NCBI GenBank assembly: GCA_913052425.1
Contig: CAJXEG010000004.1
Span: 1 to 25,058, forward strand
Origin: an uncultured Flavobacteriaceae bacterium
Lineage (GTDB): Bacteria; Bacteroidota; Bacteroidia; Flavobacteriales; Flavobacteriaceae
Direction of reading: 5' to 3'
DNA: 25,058 nt
The first letter of the stretch is position 1. Every line of letters begins with the position of its first letter. Positions 14,707-22,445 of this stretch are shown in pieces. Both the position numbers and the translations under genes were made by a program. The notes beneath the pieces were generated by a model that was given only the letters and a program-made list of their open reading frames with translations, did not search any database and was not told the origin of the DNA.

Positions 14707-15954
14707 CTATTTAATACCATGCGTTATAATTGTTTCGATTATTTGTTGAGTTGCACCCTTTCCTAATGTGATGTAATCTTTATTGATTTTACCTATTTGC
14801 TCAACCAATTTTTCGTCATTTATCAATGCTTTGGATATTTTTTCAAACCCTTCGGAAGATTTCACGCTCATAATTCCTCCTTTTTTTTCCAATAAGACAG
14901 CTTCCTGAAACTTACCAAAATACTTTCCAATGACAACTGGAATACCGTAAGCTGCGGGTTCTAAGGTGTTGTGTAAACCACTTTTTTTCATTCCTCCACC
15001 CACATAGGCAAATTTTGCATAGCGATAAATCTTGGCCAATTGACCAATGGTATCCACTATCATCACAGCTTTGTCAGCGGCCCTTTCTTCATCAAAATTA
15101 GTCCACTTTGTATAGGGAATCCCAATCCGTTTCTCTAGGTTTTCAATGGACTGCTTCGAAACTTCGTGAGGGGCGATGATAATTTTAATAGGGGTGGTTT
15201 TTTTTAGAAAAGTATCCATTAATTCGTAATCCTCAGGCCAAGTGCTACCGGCAACAAAACACTCTTGATTATTAAGAAATTTTTCAATTATCTCCAACTG
15301 CTCATGATTTTGGGTCAGATCGTATACTCGATCCATTCGGGTGTCACCACTGATGCTAACGCGGTCGATACCGATTGAGTTCAATAGTTTTTTCGATTCA
15401 TCGTTTTGAACAAAAAAGTGTTTTACACCATACAATATGCTCCTGTAGGCTTTACCATAACTTTTAAAAAACAATTGATTTGGCCGAAAAATACTTGAGA
15501 CAGAATAAACGGGAATCTTTCTTTTTGAGAGACCATTTAAGTAGTTCAGCCAGAATTCATATTTTACAAAAATAGCCCGATTGAGATTACAAAAATCAAG
15601 AAATCGGTTGACGTTCTTATGAGTATCCCAAGGCAAATAACAAATACAATCTGCAGCACTAAATTTTTTTTGAATTTCGTAACCCGATGGTGAGAAAAAA
15701 GTAAGTAAAATTTTATGCTGGGGAAAAGCCAGTTTATATTCCAATATCAATGGGCGGGCTTGTTCAAACTCTCCCAGTGAAGCCACATGAAACCATACCC
15801 AATCTCCTTTATTCACTCCTTGGTATTCCAAATGAGCAAAAACCTCCCGTCTCCCTGAAACAAAAAGACGGAGTTTATCGGAAAACAACCCCAAAAACTT
15901 TAATACAGGATAGCTGAGGCCTAAAATCAGATTGTAAGTGATACGAAACAACAT
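14707..15954 (-). CDS. waaA: 3-deoxy-D-manno-octulosonic acid transferase
   Basis: Kdo transferase (GT30, KdtA) that moves Kdo from CMP-Kdo onto lipid IVA at the inner membrane, following the LpxK step. The 415 aa protein has an N-terminal membrane-associated segment. Next comes WFHVASLGEFEQARPLI with the catalytic glutamate E62, in the place of Glu31 of the Aquifex enzyme. Later segments are IFVKYEFWLNYLN, FVQNDESKKLL, SGDTRMDR and FVAGSTWPEDYEL. AYVGGGMKKSGLHNTLEPAA is the nucleotide-sugar binding region. An in-frame TTG at 15981 is rejected in favour of the ATG at 15954, because a TATTTTTG -7 box lies at 15960-15967. Divergent from the aminotransferase gene. Confidence 0.96.
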   Translation of the reverse strand: MLFRITYNLILGLSYPVLKFLGLFSDKLRLFVSGRREVFAHLEYQGVNKGDWVWFHVASLGEFEQARPLILEYKLAFPQHKILLTFFSPSGYEIQKKFSAADCICYLPWDTHKNVNRFLDFCNLNRAIFVKYEFWLNYLNGLSKRKIPVYSVSSIFRPNQLFFKSYGKAYRSILYGVKHFFVQNDESKKLLNSIGIDRVSISGDTRMDRVYDLTQNHEQLEIIEKFLNNQECFVAGSTWPEDYELMDTFLKKTTPIKIIIAPHEVSKQSIENLEKRIGIPYTKWTNFDEERAADKAVMIVDTIGQLAKIYRYAKFAYVGGGMKKSGLHNTLEPAAYGIPVVIGKYFGKFQEAVLLEKKGGIMSVKSSEGFEKISKALINDEKLVEQIGKINKDYITLGKGATQQIIETIITHGIK

Positions 15955-15959
15955 CGAAT

Positions 15960-15967
15960 CAAAAATA
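15960..15967 (-). promoter_or_regulatory. -7 box of waaA
   Basis: TATTTTTG fits TAnnTTTG, with TTTA (not TTTG) 19 nt upstream. It ends 5 nt before the ATG at 15954, so the message would have a very short or no leader. Confidence 0.45.
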
Positions 15968-16029
15968 GTTTTTAATATCAATTGTGTAAAGCAGATTCCT
16001 TTTTTTAATTTTATATGCTAATTAAAATT

Positions 16030-17160
16030 ATGAAGAAGATCCAAATGGTTGACCTCAAAGGTCAATATGAACACATCAAAGAGCAGGTCAATCAGTCCGT
16101 TTTGGAAACCATCGAATCCACAATGTTTATCAATGGCCCAAGCGTAAAAAGTTTCCAAGATCATCTTGAAAAATACCTAGGGGTAAAACACGTTATTCCC
16201 TGCGCCAATGGAACGGATGCCCTCCAAATTGCCCTGATGGGTTTGGGGTTGAAGCCTGGTGACGAAGTCATTACCGCCGATTTTACTTTTGCTGCCACCG
16301 TTGAAGTGATTTCCCTTTTGGGACTGACTCCGGTTTTGGTTGATGTAGATCCCAAGACATTCAACATCGACATCCTCTCCATTGAAAAAGCAATTGGCCC
16401 CAAGACAAAAGCCATCATCCCTGTACATTTGTTTGGTCAAGCCGCTGATATGGAGGAAATTTTGGCCTTGGCCAAAAAAAACAACTTATATGTGGTAGAG
16501 GACAACGCCCAATCCATAGGAGCGGATTACACCTTTTCTGACGGCAGTAAAAAGAAAACAGGTACTTTGGGTCATATTGGAACGACTTCCTTTTTTCCTT
16601 CCAAGAATCTGGGAGCTTATGGAGATGGAGGTGCTATTTTTACCAACGATGATGAATTGGCCCACACCATCAGAGGAATGGTCAACCATGGCATGTACAT
16701 CAGGTATCAGCACGATGTGGTAGGGGTAAATTCTCGCCTCGATTCTGTTCAAGCTGCCATACTCGATATCAAACTCAACCTTTTGGACTTTTATAATGAA
16801 TCCAGAAAAGCCGCTGCTCTTAAATACAACCAACGTTTGGCCGATCAACCCCAATTGATCACCCCTTTCAGAAAGGGAGATTGTGACGCTCATGTTTATC
16901 ATCAATATACCCTAAAGCTGATTGATGGAGATCGAGATGGGCTGGTCAAGCACCTCAATGAAAACGGTATCCCCTGTGGTGTCTACTATCCCATTCCTCT
17001 GCATTTACAAAAGGCTTATACCAGTGATCACTACAAGGCGGAAGGTTTTATAGTAACGCTCAAAATTGTCAATCAGGTGATTTCTTTACCCATGCATACA
17101 GAATTGACCGACGATCAAATCGATTTCATTACCGATACTGTCAAGGCATTTTTGGGTTAA
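16030..17160 (+). CDS. DegT/DnrJ/EryC1/StrS family sugar aminotransferase
   Basis: PLP-dependent enzyme of 376 aa that should transfer an amino group from glutamate to a keto-sugar nucleotide, as in the synthesis of amino sugars for O-antigen, capsule or glycans. The PLP lysine is K192 in FFPSKNLGAYGDGG. PCANGTDAL binds the phosphate, and VVEDNAQSIGA gives the aspartate that pairs with the pyridine nitrogen. GVYYPIPLHLQKAY is the C-terminal family motif. The opening KIQMVDLKGQY is like WbpE/WlbC-type aminotransferases, so a UDP-3-keto-glucuronate-type substrate is possible but not proven. The ATG at 16030 is preferred; one at 16015 adds only five residues. It lies next to waaA, fitting an envelope-glycan role. 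Confidence 0.92.
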   Translation: MKKIQMVDLKGQYEHIKEQVNQSVLETIESTMFINGPSVKSFQDHLEKYLGVKHVIPCANGTDALQIALMGLGLKPGDEVITADFTFAATVEVISLLGLTPVLVDVDPKTFNIDILSIEKAIGPKTKAIIPVHLFGQAADMEEILALAKKNNLYVVEDNAQSIGADYTFSDGSKKKTGTLGHIGTTSFFPSKNLGAYGDGGAIFTNDDELAHTIRGMVNHGMYIRYQHDVVGVNSRLDSVQAAILDIKLNLLDFYNESRKAAALKYNQRLADQPQLITPFRKGDCDAHVYHQYTLKLIDGDRDGLVKHLNENGIPCGVYYPIPLHLQKAYTSDHYKAEGFIVTLKIVNQVISLPMHTELTDDQIDFITDTVKAFLG

Positions 17161-17164
17161 TGCC

Positions 17165-18046
17165 TTAAATTTCTGCTCCGGAAATTGCTACTTCCGGAGA
17201 AATTTTACGAACCAAACCTTGTAGGACTTTTCCGGGACCCACTTCGACGAAGTCTGTGATTCCTGACTCAATCATGACGTTAACACTTTGCGTCCACCTG
17301 ACGGGAGCTGTCAATTGTGCGATCAAATTTTTCTGAATTGCCTTGGGTTCGCTAACCGCTTGGGCGGTAGTGTTTTGATAAATAGGGCACAGTGGTGCAG
17401 AAAAATGTGTAGCGTCAATGGCATTGGCAAGCTCGCTTCTGGCAGGTTCCATCAATGGAGAGTGGAATGCTCCACCTACAGGCAGAACCAAAGCCCTTCT
17501 GGCACCGGCAGCTTTTAAATCTTCACAAGCCAATGCTATGGCATCAACATTGCCCGAAATGACCAGTTGTCCGGGGCAATTGTAGTTGGCTGCAACCACC
17601 ACTCCAGAGGTTTGTTGGCAAATTTCTTCTACAATCTGGTCTTCCAAACCCAGGACCGCAGCCATGGTGCCTTCACTCTGGTTACAAGCTTTCTGCATGG
17701 CTTCTGCTCTTTGAGAAACCAATTTCAATCCCGATTCAAAATCAATCGCTCCGGCAGCCGTTAAGGCCGAAAACTCTCCCAAGGAGTGCCCTGCTAATGC
17801 ATCGGGCTGAAAATCACCACCCATCACTTTTGCACTTATGACAGAATGGAGGTAAATGGCAGGTTGGGTAACCCTGGTTTGCTGAAGGTCTTCTTTACTC
17901 CCTTCCAGGAGTATGGTCGAAAGGTCAAACCCCAAGATCTCGTCCGAGGCTTGAAACATCTCTTTGGCCATTTCGAATCGATCAAACAGGTCTTTCCCCA
18001 TGCCGGGAAATTGCGAACCTTGTCCAGGAAATAGATATGCTTTCAT
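17165..18046 (-). CDS. fabD: Malonyl-CoA:ACP transacylase
   Basis: Loads malonyl groups from malonyl-CoA onto acyl carrier protein for fatty-acid elongation. The 293 aa protein begins MKAYLFPGQGSQFPGMGK. S88 in GHSLGEF is the nucleophile, R113 in SQRAEAMQ holds the malonyl carboxylate, and H195 in GGAFHSPLM is the catalytic base. The C-terminal EVGPGKVLQGLV is the usual closing motif. The ATG at 18046 is chosen because family members start with this MKAYLFPGQG; an upstream in-frame start at 18088 would reach into folA. It begins 7 nt after the folA stop, so folA-fabD is an operon. Convergent with the sugar aminotransferase. Confidence 0.97.
   Translation of the reverse strand: MKAYLFPGQGSQFPGMGKDLFDRFEMAKEMFQASDEILGFDLSTILLEGSKEDLQQTRVTQPAIYLHSVISAKVMGGDFQPDALAGHSLGEFSALTAAGAIDFESGLKLVSQRAEAMQKACNQSEGTMAAVLGLEDQIVEEICQQTSGVVVAANYNCPGQLVISGNVDAIALACEDLKAAGARRALVLPVGGAFHSPLMEPARSELANAIDATHFSAPLCPIYQNTTAQAVSEPKAIQKNLIAQLTAPVRWTQSVNVMIESGITDFVEVGPGKVLQGLVRKISPEVAISGAEI
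17167..17205. terminator. Hairpin at the aminotransferase/fabD junction
   Basis: CTCCGGAA (17176-17183) and TTCCGGAG (17192-17199) form an 8-bp stem with an 8-nt loop, extended by AAATTT on both sides (17167-17172 and 17200-17205). It lies in the last codons of fabD, just past the aminotransferase stop. It could end transcription from the plus strand, although only TTTT follows. Confidence 0.4.
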
Positions 18047-18053
18047 AATGGAT

Positions 18054-18599
18054 TTATATTTTAGTATAGGTAATAAAAGAGTATTCAAAATCGGGATGAC
18101 TCATGCGCTCCTCCTTTTCGACAGACCATTTTTTTAAATCGATTTCTGGAAAAAACACATCTCCCTCAAATTGGGCATGAATTTTAGTTAACTCAATCAC
18201 ATCGGCCAATTCAATTGCTTGCTCATAAACTTGTCCACCACCAATCACAAAAGGCTGATCATCGTTTTTTGCGCATTCAATGGCCGCTTCCAGACTGTGA
18301 CAAACAGTGACCCCTTCTTTGGAATAATTCTGGTTTCGCGTCACCACTATATTATGACGGTTGGGCAATGCCTTGGGCAAGGATTCGAAAGTTTTCCTTC
18401 CCATGATGATGGCATGGCCTGTGGTCAAACGTTTAAAACGCTTGAGGTCCTCTGGTAAATGCCAGATCAATTGATTGTCTTTTCCCAAAACGCTATTCTC
18501 ATCAATGGCAGCGATAAGCGTAACTTTAGAGACTATTGATGATTCACTGGAGATGGAAGCATCAGCTGTTTTAGCGTCTTTTATTCTTTCAGAATTCAT
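18054..18599 (-). CDS. folA: Dihydrofolate reductase
   Basis: Reduces dihydrofolate to tetrahydrofolate with NADPH, replenishing the folate used by thymidylate synthase. In the 181 aa protein the core begins VTLIAAIDENSVLGKDNQLI. W46, P49 and D51 in IWHLPEDLKRFK form the folate-binding segment, with D51 in the place of E. coli D27. AIIMGRKTFESLPKALPNR and FVIGGGQVYEQA bind NADPH. A polar N-terminal extension of about 24 residues (MNSERIKDAKTADASISSES) precedes the core; it is unlike typical DHFRs but the frame is open and the only other ATG lies inside the core. Upstream of fabD in one operon. thyA is nearby on the same strand but separated by a plus-strand gene. Confidence 0.96.
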   Translation of the reverse strand: MNSERIKDAKTADASISSESSIVSKVTLIAAIDENSVLGKDNQLIWHLPEDLKRFKRLTTGHAIIMGRKTFESLPKALPNRHNIVVTRNQNYSKEGVTVCHSLEAAIECAKNDDQPFVIGGGQVYEQAIELADVIELTKIHAQFEGDVFFPEIDLKKWSVEKEERMSHPDFEYSFITYTKI

Positions 18600-18671
18600 A
18601 AAATTAATAGGGGAGTTGTTTTGATTCTCGACTTAAAAACGAAATAAACGTCAAAATATATTGAAATAGAC

Positions 18672-18690
18672 TAATTTTGAAACAAATGTA
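18672..18690. promoter_or_regulatory. Back-to-back -7 boxes between folA and the class V aminotransferase
   Basis: TAATTTTG on the plus strand (18672-18679) lies 28 nt before the ATG at 18708. TACATTTG on the minus strand (18683-18690) faces folA. Both match TAnnTTTG and are 3 nt apart, so polymerase binding for the two divergent genes would overlap. No -33 TTG is visible for either. Confidence 0.4.
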
Positions 18691-18707
18691 CGTTTTCTAA
18701 TTTATTT

Positions 18708-19748
18708 ATGACCTTCCATAACGATTTCCCAGCGCTGAAATCAAGTACATATTTTAACACTGCATATGTGGGGTTGATGTCCCAGACATTGTTCGACTTC
18801 AGGTCAGGTTTTGAAATTAACTATCTGTTGAATGCAGATCAACATAAAATCGAGGCCTATGATCGTTTGGATCAGACCCACCATGCCATTTCTCGTTTTA
18901 TAGGTTCCAAAAAAGAGCAAACATATTTCGTTTCCAATTTTTCCATGGGCATAAGATTTGTTTTGGATTGCCTGCCCAAAGGAAGTAATGTTTTATACCT
19001 AAAAGACGATTACCATTCACTTGTTGATGCTATTGAGGAAAGGGATTTTAATCATTTTAGTTTGTCCATTGAGGAACAGTTGGAGGAAAAAATTGAACAT
19101 GCTTTATCTCAAAACAATTTTCATGCTTTGATAATCAGTCTGGTTCAGTTTACCCATGGTTTTAAAATCGATTTTGATTTTTTAGCTCAGCTCAAAGAAA
19201 AATACCCACAGTTTCTCATCATAGGAGATGCAACCCAACACATTGGGGCAGATCTTTTTGATTTTAATGCCTCACCTTTTGACGCCATAGCCTGCAGTGG
19301 ATACAAGTGGTTATTGGCGGGCTTTGGTAATGGTTTTATTGCCTTGTCAGATCAATTTTTTGAGGAGACAAACATCTGTAGTGAAGACTTTCAACAAAAG
19401 GTATTTTCTGGACATTTTAACATATTGGGTGCAGCTTCATTGGTTTTTGCATTGGAATATTTACAGGCACACGATTTTGAAAAACTGGTTCAAAAAAACA
19501 AAGCACTTAGCGAAAAATTAAGAAGTGAACTCATCAAAATTGGTTGGATACCCGAATACCACCAGCGCAAACTTCAAAGCACTATCGTTAGCATTCCCAC
19601 CGAGGAAGCTGTATTAAAACAATTGGAAGAACAAGGGGTTAGGGCATCATACAGGGGCAAATACCTTCGCTTTTCAATGCACTTTTACAACTCCACTCAG
19701 GAAATAGATAAATTAATCGGCCTTATAAAGCCATTGATTGCAGTTTGA
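18708..19748 (+). CDS. Class V-fold PLP-dependent aminotransferase/desulfurase-like enzyme
   Basis: PLP enzyme of 346 aa with the class V aminotransferase fold, the group of cysteine desulfurases and isopenicillin-N epimerase-like proteins. The opening FNTAYVGLMSQ matches the family's FNxAxxG start. D174 and Q177 lie in GDATQHIGADLFDF, and the PLP lysine is K200 in CSGYKWLLAGFGNGF. No conserved cysteine-bearing loop of NifS/SufS desulfurases is evident near the C-terminus, which reads GVRASYRGKYLRFSMHFYNS as in kynureninase/epimerase-like members. Substrate unknown. It lies opposite to and between folA and thyA, with its stop next to the thyA stop. Confidence 0.85.
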   Translation: MTFHNDFPALKSSTYFNTAYVGLMSQTLFDFRSGFEINYLLNADQHKIEAYDRLDQTHHAISRFIGSKKEQTYFVSNFSMGIRFVLDCLPKGSNVLYLKDDYHSLVDAIEERDFNHFSLSIEEQLEEKIEHALSQNNFHALIISLVQFTHGFKIDFDFLAQLKEKYPQFLIIGDATQHIGADLFDFNASPFDAIACSGYKWLLAGFGNGFIALSDQFFEETNICSEDFQQKVFSGHFNILGAASLVFALEYLQAHDFEKLVQKNKALSEKLRSELIKIGWIPEYHQRKLQSTIVSIPTEEAVLKQLEEQGVRASYRGKYLRFSMHFYNSTQEIDKLIGLIKPLIAV

Positions 19749-19749
19749 T

Positions 19750-20574
19750 TTAGACAGCTACTTTCCCCCGAATCAGTGGGTGTGGATCATACCCATTGAG
19801 TGTAAAATCTTCGTATTTAAAATCAAAAATATCCTTTACTTCTGGGTTTAAGACCATTTGAGGCAGTGGTTTTGGGCTTCGACTCAGTTGTTCCTCCAAT
19901 TGCTCCCGATGATTGGAGTAAATATGAACGTCTCCAAAAGTGTGGACAAAGGTGCCCGGTTTGAGATCACAAACTTGGGCTACCATCAAATTCAGAAGCG
20001 CATAGGATGCGATGTTAAAGGGAACTCCCAAAAACAGATCGGCACTCCTTTGATAGAGTTGACATGAGAGCTTTCCCTCGGCGACATAAAACTGAAAGAA
20101 AGCATGGCAGGGGGGAAGAGCAGCTTTGTGATTGGCTACATTTTCTGAAAATGACACTGAAGTATCGGGCATCACACTGGGATTCCATGCCGACACCAGC
20201 ATTCTTCTGCTGTCTGGATTGGTTTTCAAAGTTTCTATCACCGCTTTGATTTGATCAATGCCCTCATCATTCCAATTCCTCCATTGATGACCGTAGACTG
20301 GCCCCAAATCTCCTTTTTCGTCAGCCCATTCATTCCATATTCTCACACCATTCTCTGTTAAATAATTGATGTTGGTATCCCCTTTTAAGAACCACAAAAG
20401 TTCGTAAATAACAGATTTTACGTGAATTTTCTTGGTTGTTACCAGCGGAAATCCCGCTGCCAAGTCAAACCGCATTTGATAGCCAAAAACACTTTTTGTT
20501 CCTGTTCCCGTTCGGTCTGTTTTGCTTACGCCATGATCCTGAATAAACCTGACCAGATCTAAATATTGTTGCAT
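19750..20574 (-). CDS. thyA: Thymidylate synthase (ThyA)
   Basis: Methylates dUMP to dTMP using methylene-tetrahydrofolate and releases dihydrofolate, which FolA recycles. The 274 aa protein carries [12 protein letters not shown] (phosphate-binding Arg loop), [20 protein letters not shown], the nucleophile C156 in [44 protein letters not shown], and the C-terminal LIRGKVAV. A ten-residue segment before the active-site loop ([14 protein letters not shown]) is normal for flavobacterial enzymes. The ATG is at 20574 with a TATTTTTG -7 box at 20595-20602. Same strand as folA but separated from it by the convergent class V enzyme gene. Confidence 0.98.
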   Translation of the reverse strand: MQQYLDLVRFIQDHGVSKTDRTGTGTKSVFGYQMRFDLAAGFPLVTTKKIHVKSVIYELLWFLKGDTNINYLTENGVRIWNEWADEKGDLGPVYGHQWRNWNDEGIDQIKAVIETLKTNPDSRRMLVSAWNPSVMPDTSVSFSENVANHKAALPPCHAFFQFYVAEGKLSCQLYQRSADLFLGVPFNIASYALLNLMVAQVCDLKPGTFVHTFGDVHIYSNHREQLEEQLSRSPKPLPQMVLNPEVKDIFDFKYEDFTLNGYDPHPLIRGKVAV

Positions 20575-20594
20575 GCTCTTTGAAGATATATTAT

Positions 20595-20602
20595 CAAAAA
20601 TA
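20595..20602 (-). promoter_or_regulatory. -7 box of thyA
   Basis: TATTTTTG on the minus strand, 20 nt before the ATG; no TTG exactly 19 nt upstream. Confidence 0.4.
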
Positions 20603-20614
20603 AGTCATGGTGAG

Positions 20615-20631
20615 ATTCCAATGTTTGGAAT
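20615..20631 (-). terminator. Short stem-loop between the nuclease gene and thyA
   Basis: ATTCCAA and TTGGAAT form a perfect 7-bp stem around a 3-nt loop. It follows the minus-strand nuclease gene but lacks a T-run, so termination is only possible; it could also be an operator for thyA. Confidence 0.3.
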
Positions 20632-20661
20632 TGGAAATAGTTTTCAAAAAAAGATTAACAG

Positions 20662-21285
20662 CTATTTTTTTGACTCTCTTTTTGAAATTTCGTCCCGAAT
20701 TTTGACGGCTTTTTCATAATCCTCCAAATTCACCAATTTGTCTAAAAGTGATTTCAGTTTTGTAAGAGAAAGTTTTTTTAAATCGTCGGGAACAGCTTTC
20801 TGTTTGCTTTGTTCCTCAACAAAATTTTGAATCCAGTTTTCACTGCCTTTGTTTTTCTCATCGTCTTTTATGGTACTCTCGTCAAAACCGGCTTGTTTGA
20901 GAATGGAATCATAAATGAAGATTGGAGCCCCAAATCGCAAGGCCATTGCAATGGCATCGGAAGTTCTTGCATCGATAATTTCTTCAATTTTATCTCTTTC
21001 GCAAATCAAGCTGGAGTAAAAAACTCCGTCTACCAATTTGTGAATGATTACCTGTTTTGTGTAAATATTGAATCTTTCAGCAAAATTTTTAAAAAGGTCG
21101 TGGGTTAGGGGACGTTTAGGTTTCAGTTCCTTTTCCAAGGCAATGGCAATGGATTGTGCTTCAAAACCACCAATAATGATGGGCAGCCTTCTGTTTCCGT
21201 CTACTTCACTCAAAATAAGTGCATAGGCACCTGTTTGTGTCTCGCTGTAGGAAATACCCTTAATGTTTAATTGAATTAATTTCAT
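20662..21285 (-). CDS. Bifunctional nuclease family protein (DUF151 plus UVR motif)
   Basis: A 207 aa protein. The N-terminal BFN/DUF151 domain (about residues 1-130) contains LPIIIGGFEAQSIAIALE, the long conserved helix, and IIDARTSDAIAMALRFGAPI, both diagnostic. After a charged linker the C-terminus has a UvrB/UvrC-type helical hairpin (about residues 170-205, LKSLLDKLVNLEDYEKAVKI followed by RDEIS). Family members have been described as having RNase and DNase activity, but the bacterial role is poorly defined. The ATG at 21285 (MKLIQLNIKG) is chosen over one at 21303 because the family starts at this motif. Divergent from pdhB. Confidence 0.92.
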   Translation of the reverse strand: MKLIQLNIKGISYSETQTGAYALILSEVDGNRRLPIIIGGFEAQSIAIALEKELKPKRPLTHDLFKNFAERFNIYTKQVIIHKLVDGVFYSSLICERDKIEEIIDARTSDAIAMALRFGAPIFIYDSILKQAGFDESTIKDDEKNKGSENWIQNFVEEQSKQKAVPDDLKKLSLTKLKSLLDKLVNLEDYEKAVKIRDEISKRESKK

Positions 21286-21405
21286 AATGTCACTCAATAC
21301 CAAATTAGTAAAATTATCAAGTAAATCCCTACAAAAGAATGGTTTTTGTATCCATTTTAACGCAAAATTCTGAATGCTATAACCACTTATCCGTTAGCAT
21401 TTAAT

Positions 21406-21413
21406 TAAATTTG
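21406..21413 (+). promoter_or_regulatory. -7 box of pdhB
   Basis: TAAATTTG fits TAnnTTTG and would start transcripts near 21420. This rules out the in-frame GTG at 21413 and supports the ATG at 21434. Confidence 0.45.
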
Positions 21414-21433
21414 TGTTGCAAAAAATAATTTTG

Positions 21434-22414
21434 ATGAAAACGATTCAGTTCAGAGAGGCTATTTGCCAAGCCATGTCGGAGGAAATGCGAAGGGATGAAA
21501 CCATCTATTTGATGGGGGAAGAGGTTGCCGAATACAATGGTGCTTACAAGGCCTCCAAAGGTATGCTTGACGAATTTGGTGACAAACGTGTGATTGATAC
21601 ACCCATCTCCGAATTGGGTTTTGCAGGTATTGGTGTAGGTTCGACCATGACCGGAAACCGTCCCATAATCGAATTCATGACCTTCAATTTTGCGTTGGTA
21701 GGGATTGACCAGATCATCAATAATGCTGCCAAGATTCGTCAGATGTCCGGAGGTCAATTTCCTTGCCCTATCGTATTCAGAGGGCCCACAGCATCTGCAG
21801 GTCAATTGGCCGCAACCCATTCTCAAGCTTTTGAAAGTTGGTATGCCAACTGTCCCGGACTAAAAGTAATTGTTCCCTCCAACCCTTACGATGCCAAAGG
21901 TCTTTTAAAGTCTGCCATCAGAGATGAGGATCCCGTAATTTTTATGGAGTCAGAACAAATGTATGGAGACAAGGGGGAAGTCCCCGAGGGAGAGTATACC
22001 CTTCCTATTGGTGTTGCCGACATCAAAAGAGAGGGAAAAGACGTGACCATAGTTTCTTTTGGTAAAATCATCAAAGTCGCTTATGAAGCTGCCGAGACTT
22101 TGTCAAAACAAGGTGTCGAATGCGAAATTATTGACCTCAGAACCATAAGACCCATGGATTATGAAGCTATTTTTAACTCGGTTAAAAAAACCAATCGATT
22201 GGTCATCCTCGAAGAGTCCTGGCCTTTTGGGAATATTTCTACCGAGATCACTTATCAGGTTCAAAATCAAATATTTGATTTTCTTGACGCACCTATAGAA
22301 AAAATAAATACCGCTGATACTCCAGCACCTTATTCTCCTGTTTTGCTGGCTGAATGGCTCCCCAATAGCGATGATGTGATCAAAGCTGTAAAAAAAGTGA
22401 TGTACATGACCTGA
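21434..22414 (+). CDS. pdhB: Pyruvate dehydrogenase E1 component, beta subunit
   Basis: Beta subunit of the alpha2-beta2 thiamine-diphosphate decarboxylase of the pyruvate dehydrogenase complex, which makes acetyl-CoA with lipoylated E2. In the 326 aa protein, GEEVAEYNGAYKASKGM has the Glu that activates the thiamine ring. DTPISELGFAGIGVGSTMTG, RGPTASAGQLAATHSQ and IDLRTIRPMD are classic E1-beta motifs, and LEESWPFGNISTEI lies near the end. Branched-chain E1 beta is related, but the YNGAYKAS sequence and GVECEIIDLRT favour pyruvate. The alpha and E2/E3 genes are not in the window. It ends with a double stop (TGATAA) and is followed closely by the DUF5686 pseudogene. Confidence 0.95.
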   Translation: MKTIQFREAICQAMSEEMRRDETIYLMGEEVAEYNGAYKASKGMLDEFGDKRVIDTPISELGFAGIGVGSTMTGNRPIIEFMTFNFALVGIDQIINNAAKIRQMSGGQFPCPIVFRGPTASAGQLAATHSQAFESWYANCPGLKVIVPSNPYDAKGLLKSAIRDEDPVIFMESEQMYGDKGEVPEGEYTLPIGVADIKREGKDVTIVSFGKIIKVAYEAAETLSKQGVECEIIDLRTIRPMDYEAIFNSVKKTNRLVILEESWPFGNISTEITYQVQNQIFDFLDAPIEKINTADTPAPYSPVLLAEWLPNSDDVIKAVKKVMYMT

Positions 22415-22445
22415 TAAATCGCCCTAACCCTCACCCCAAAATTTT

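Noticed and set aside
16161..16905. Long minus-strand frames within the sugar aminotransferase gene
   Set aside because: Antisense shadows of a well-supported gene; no motifs.
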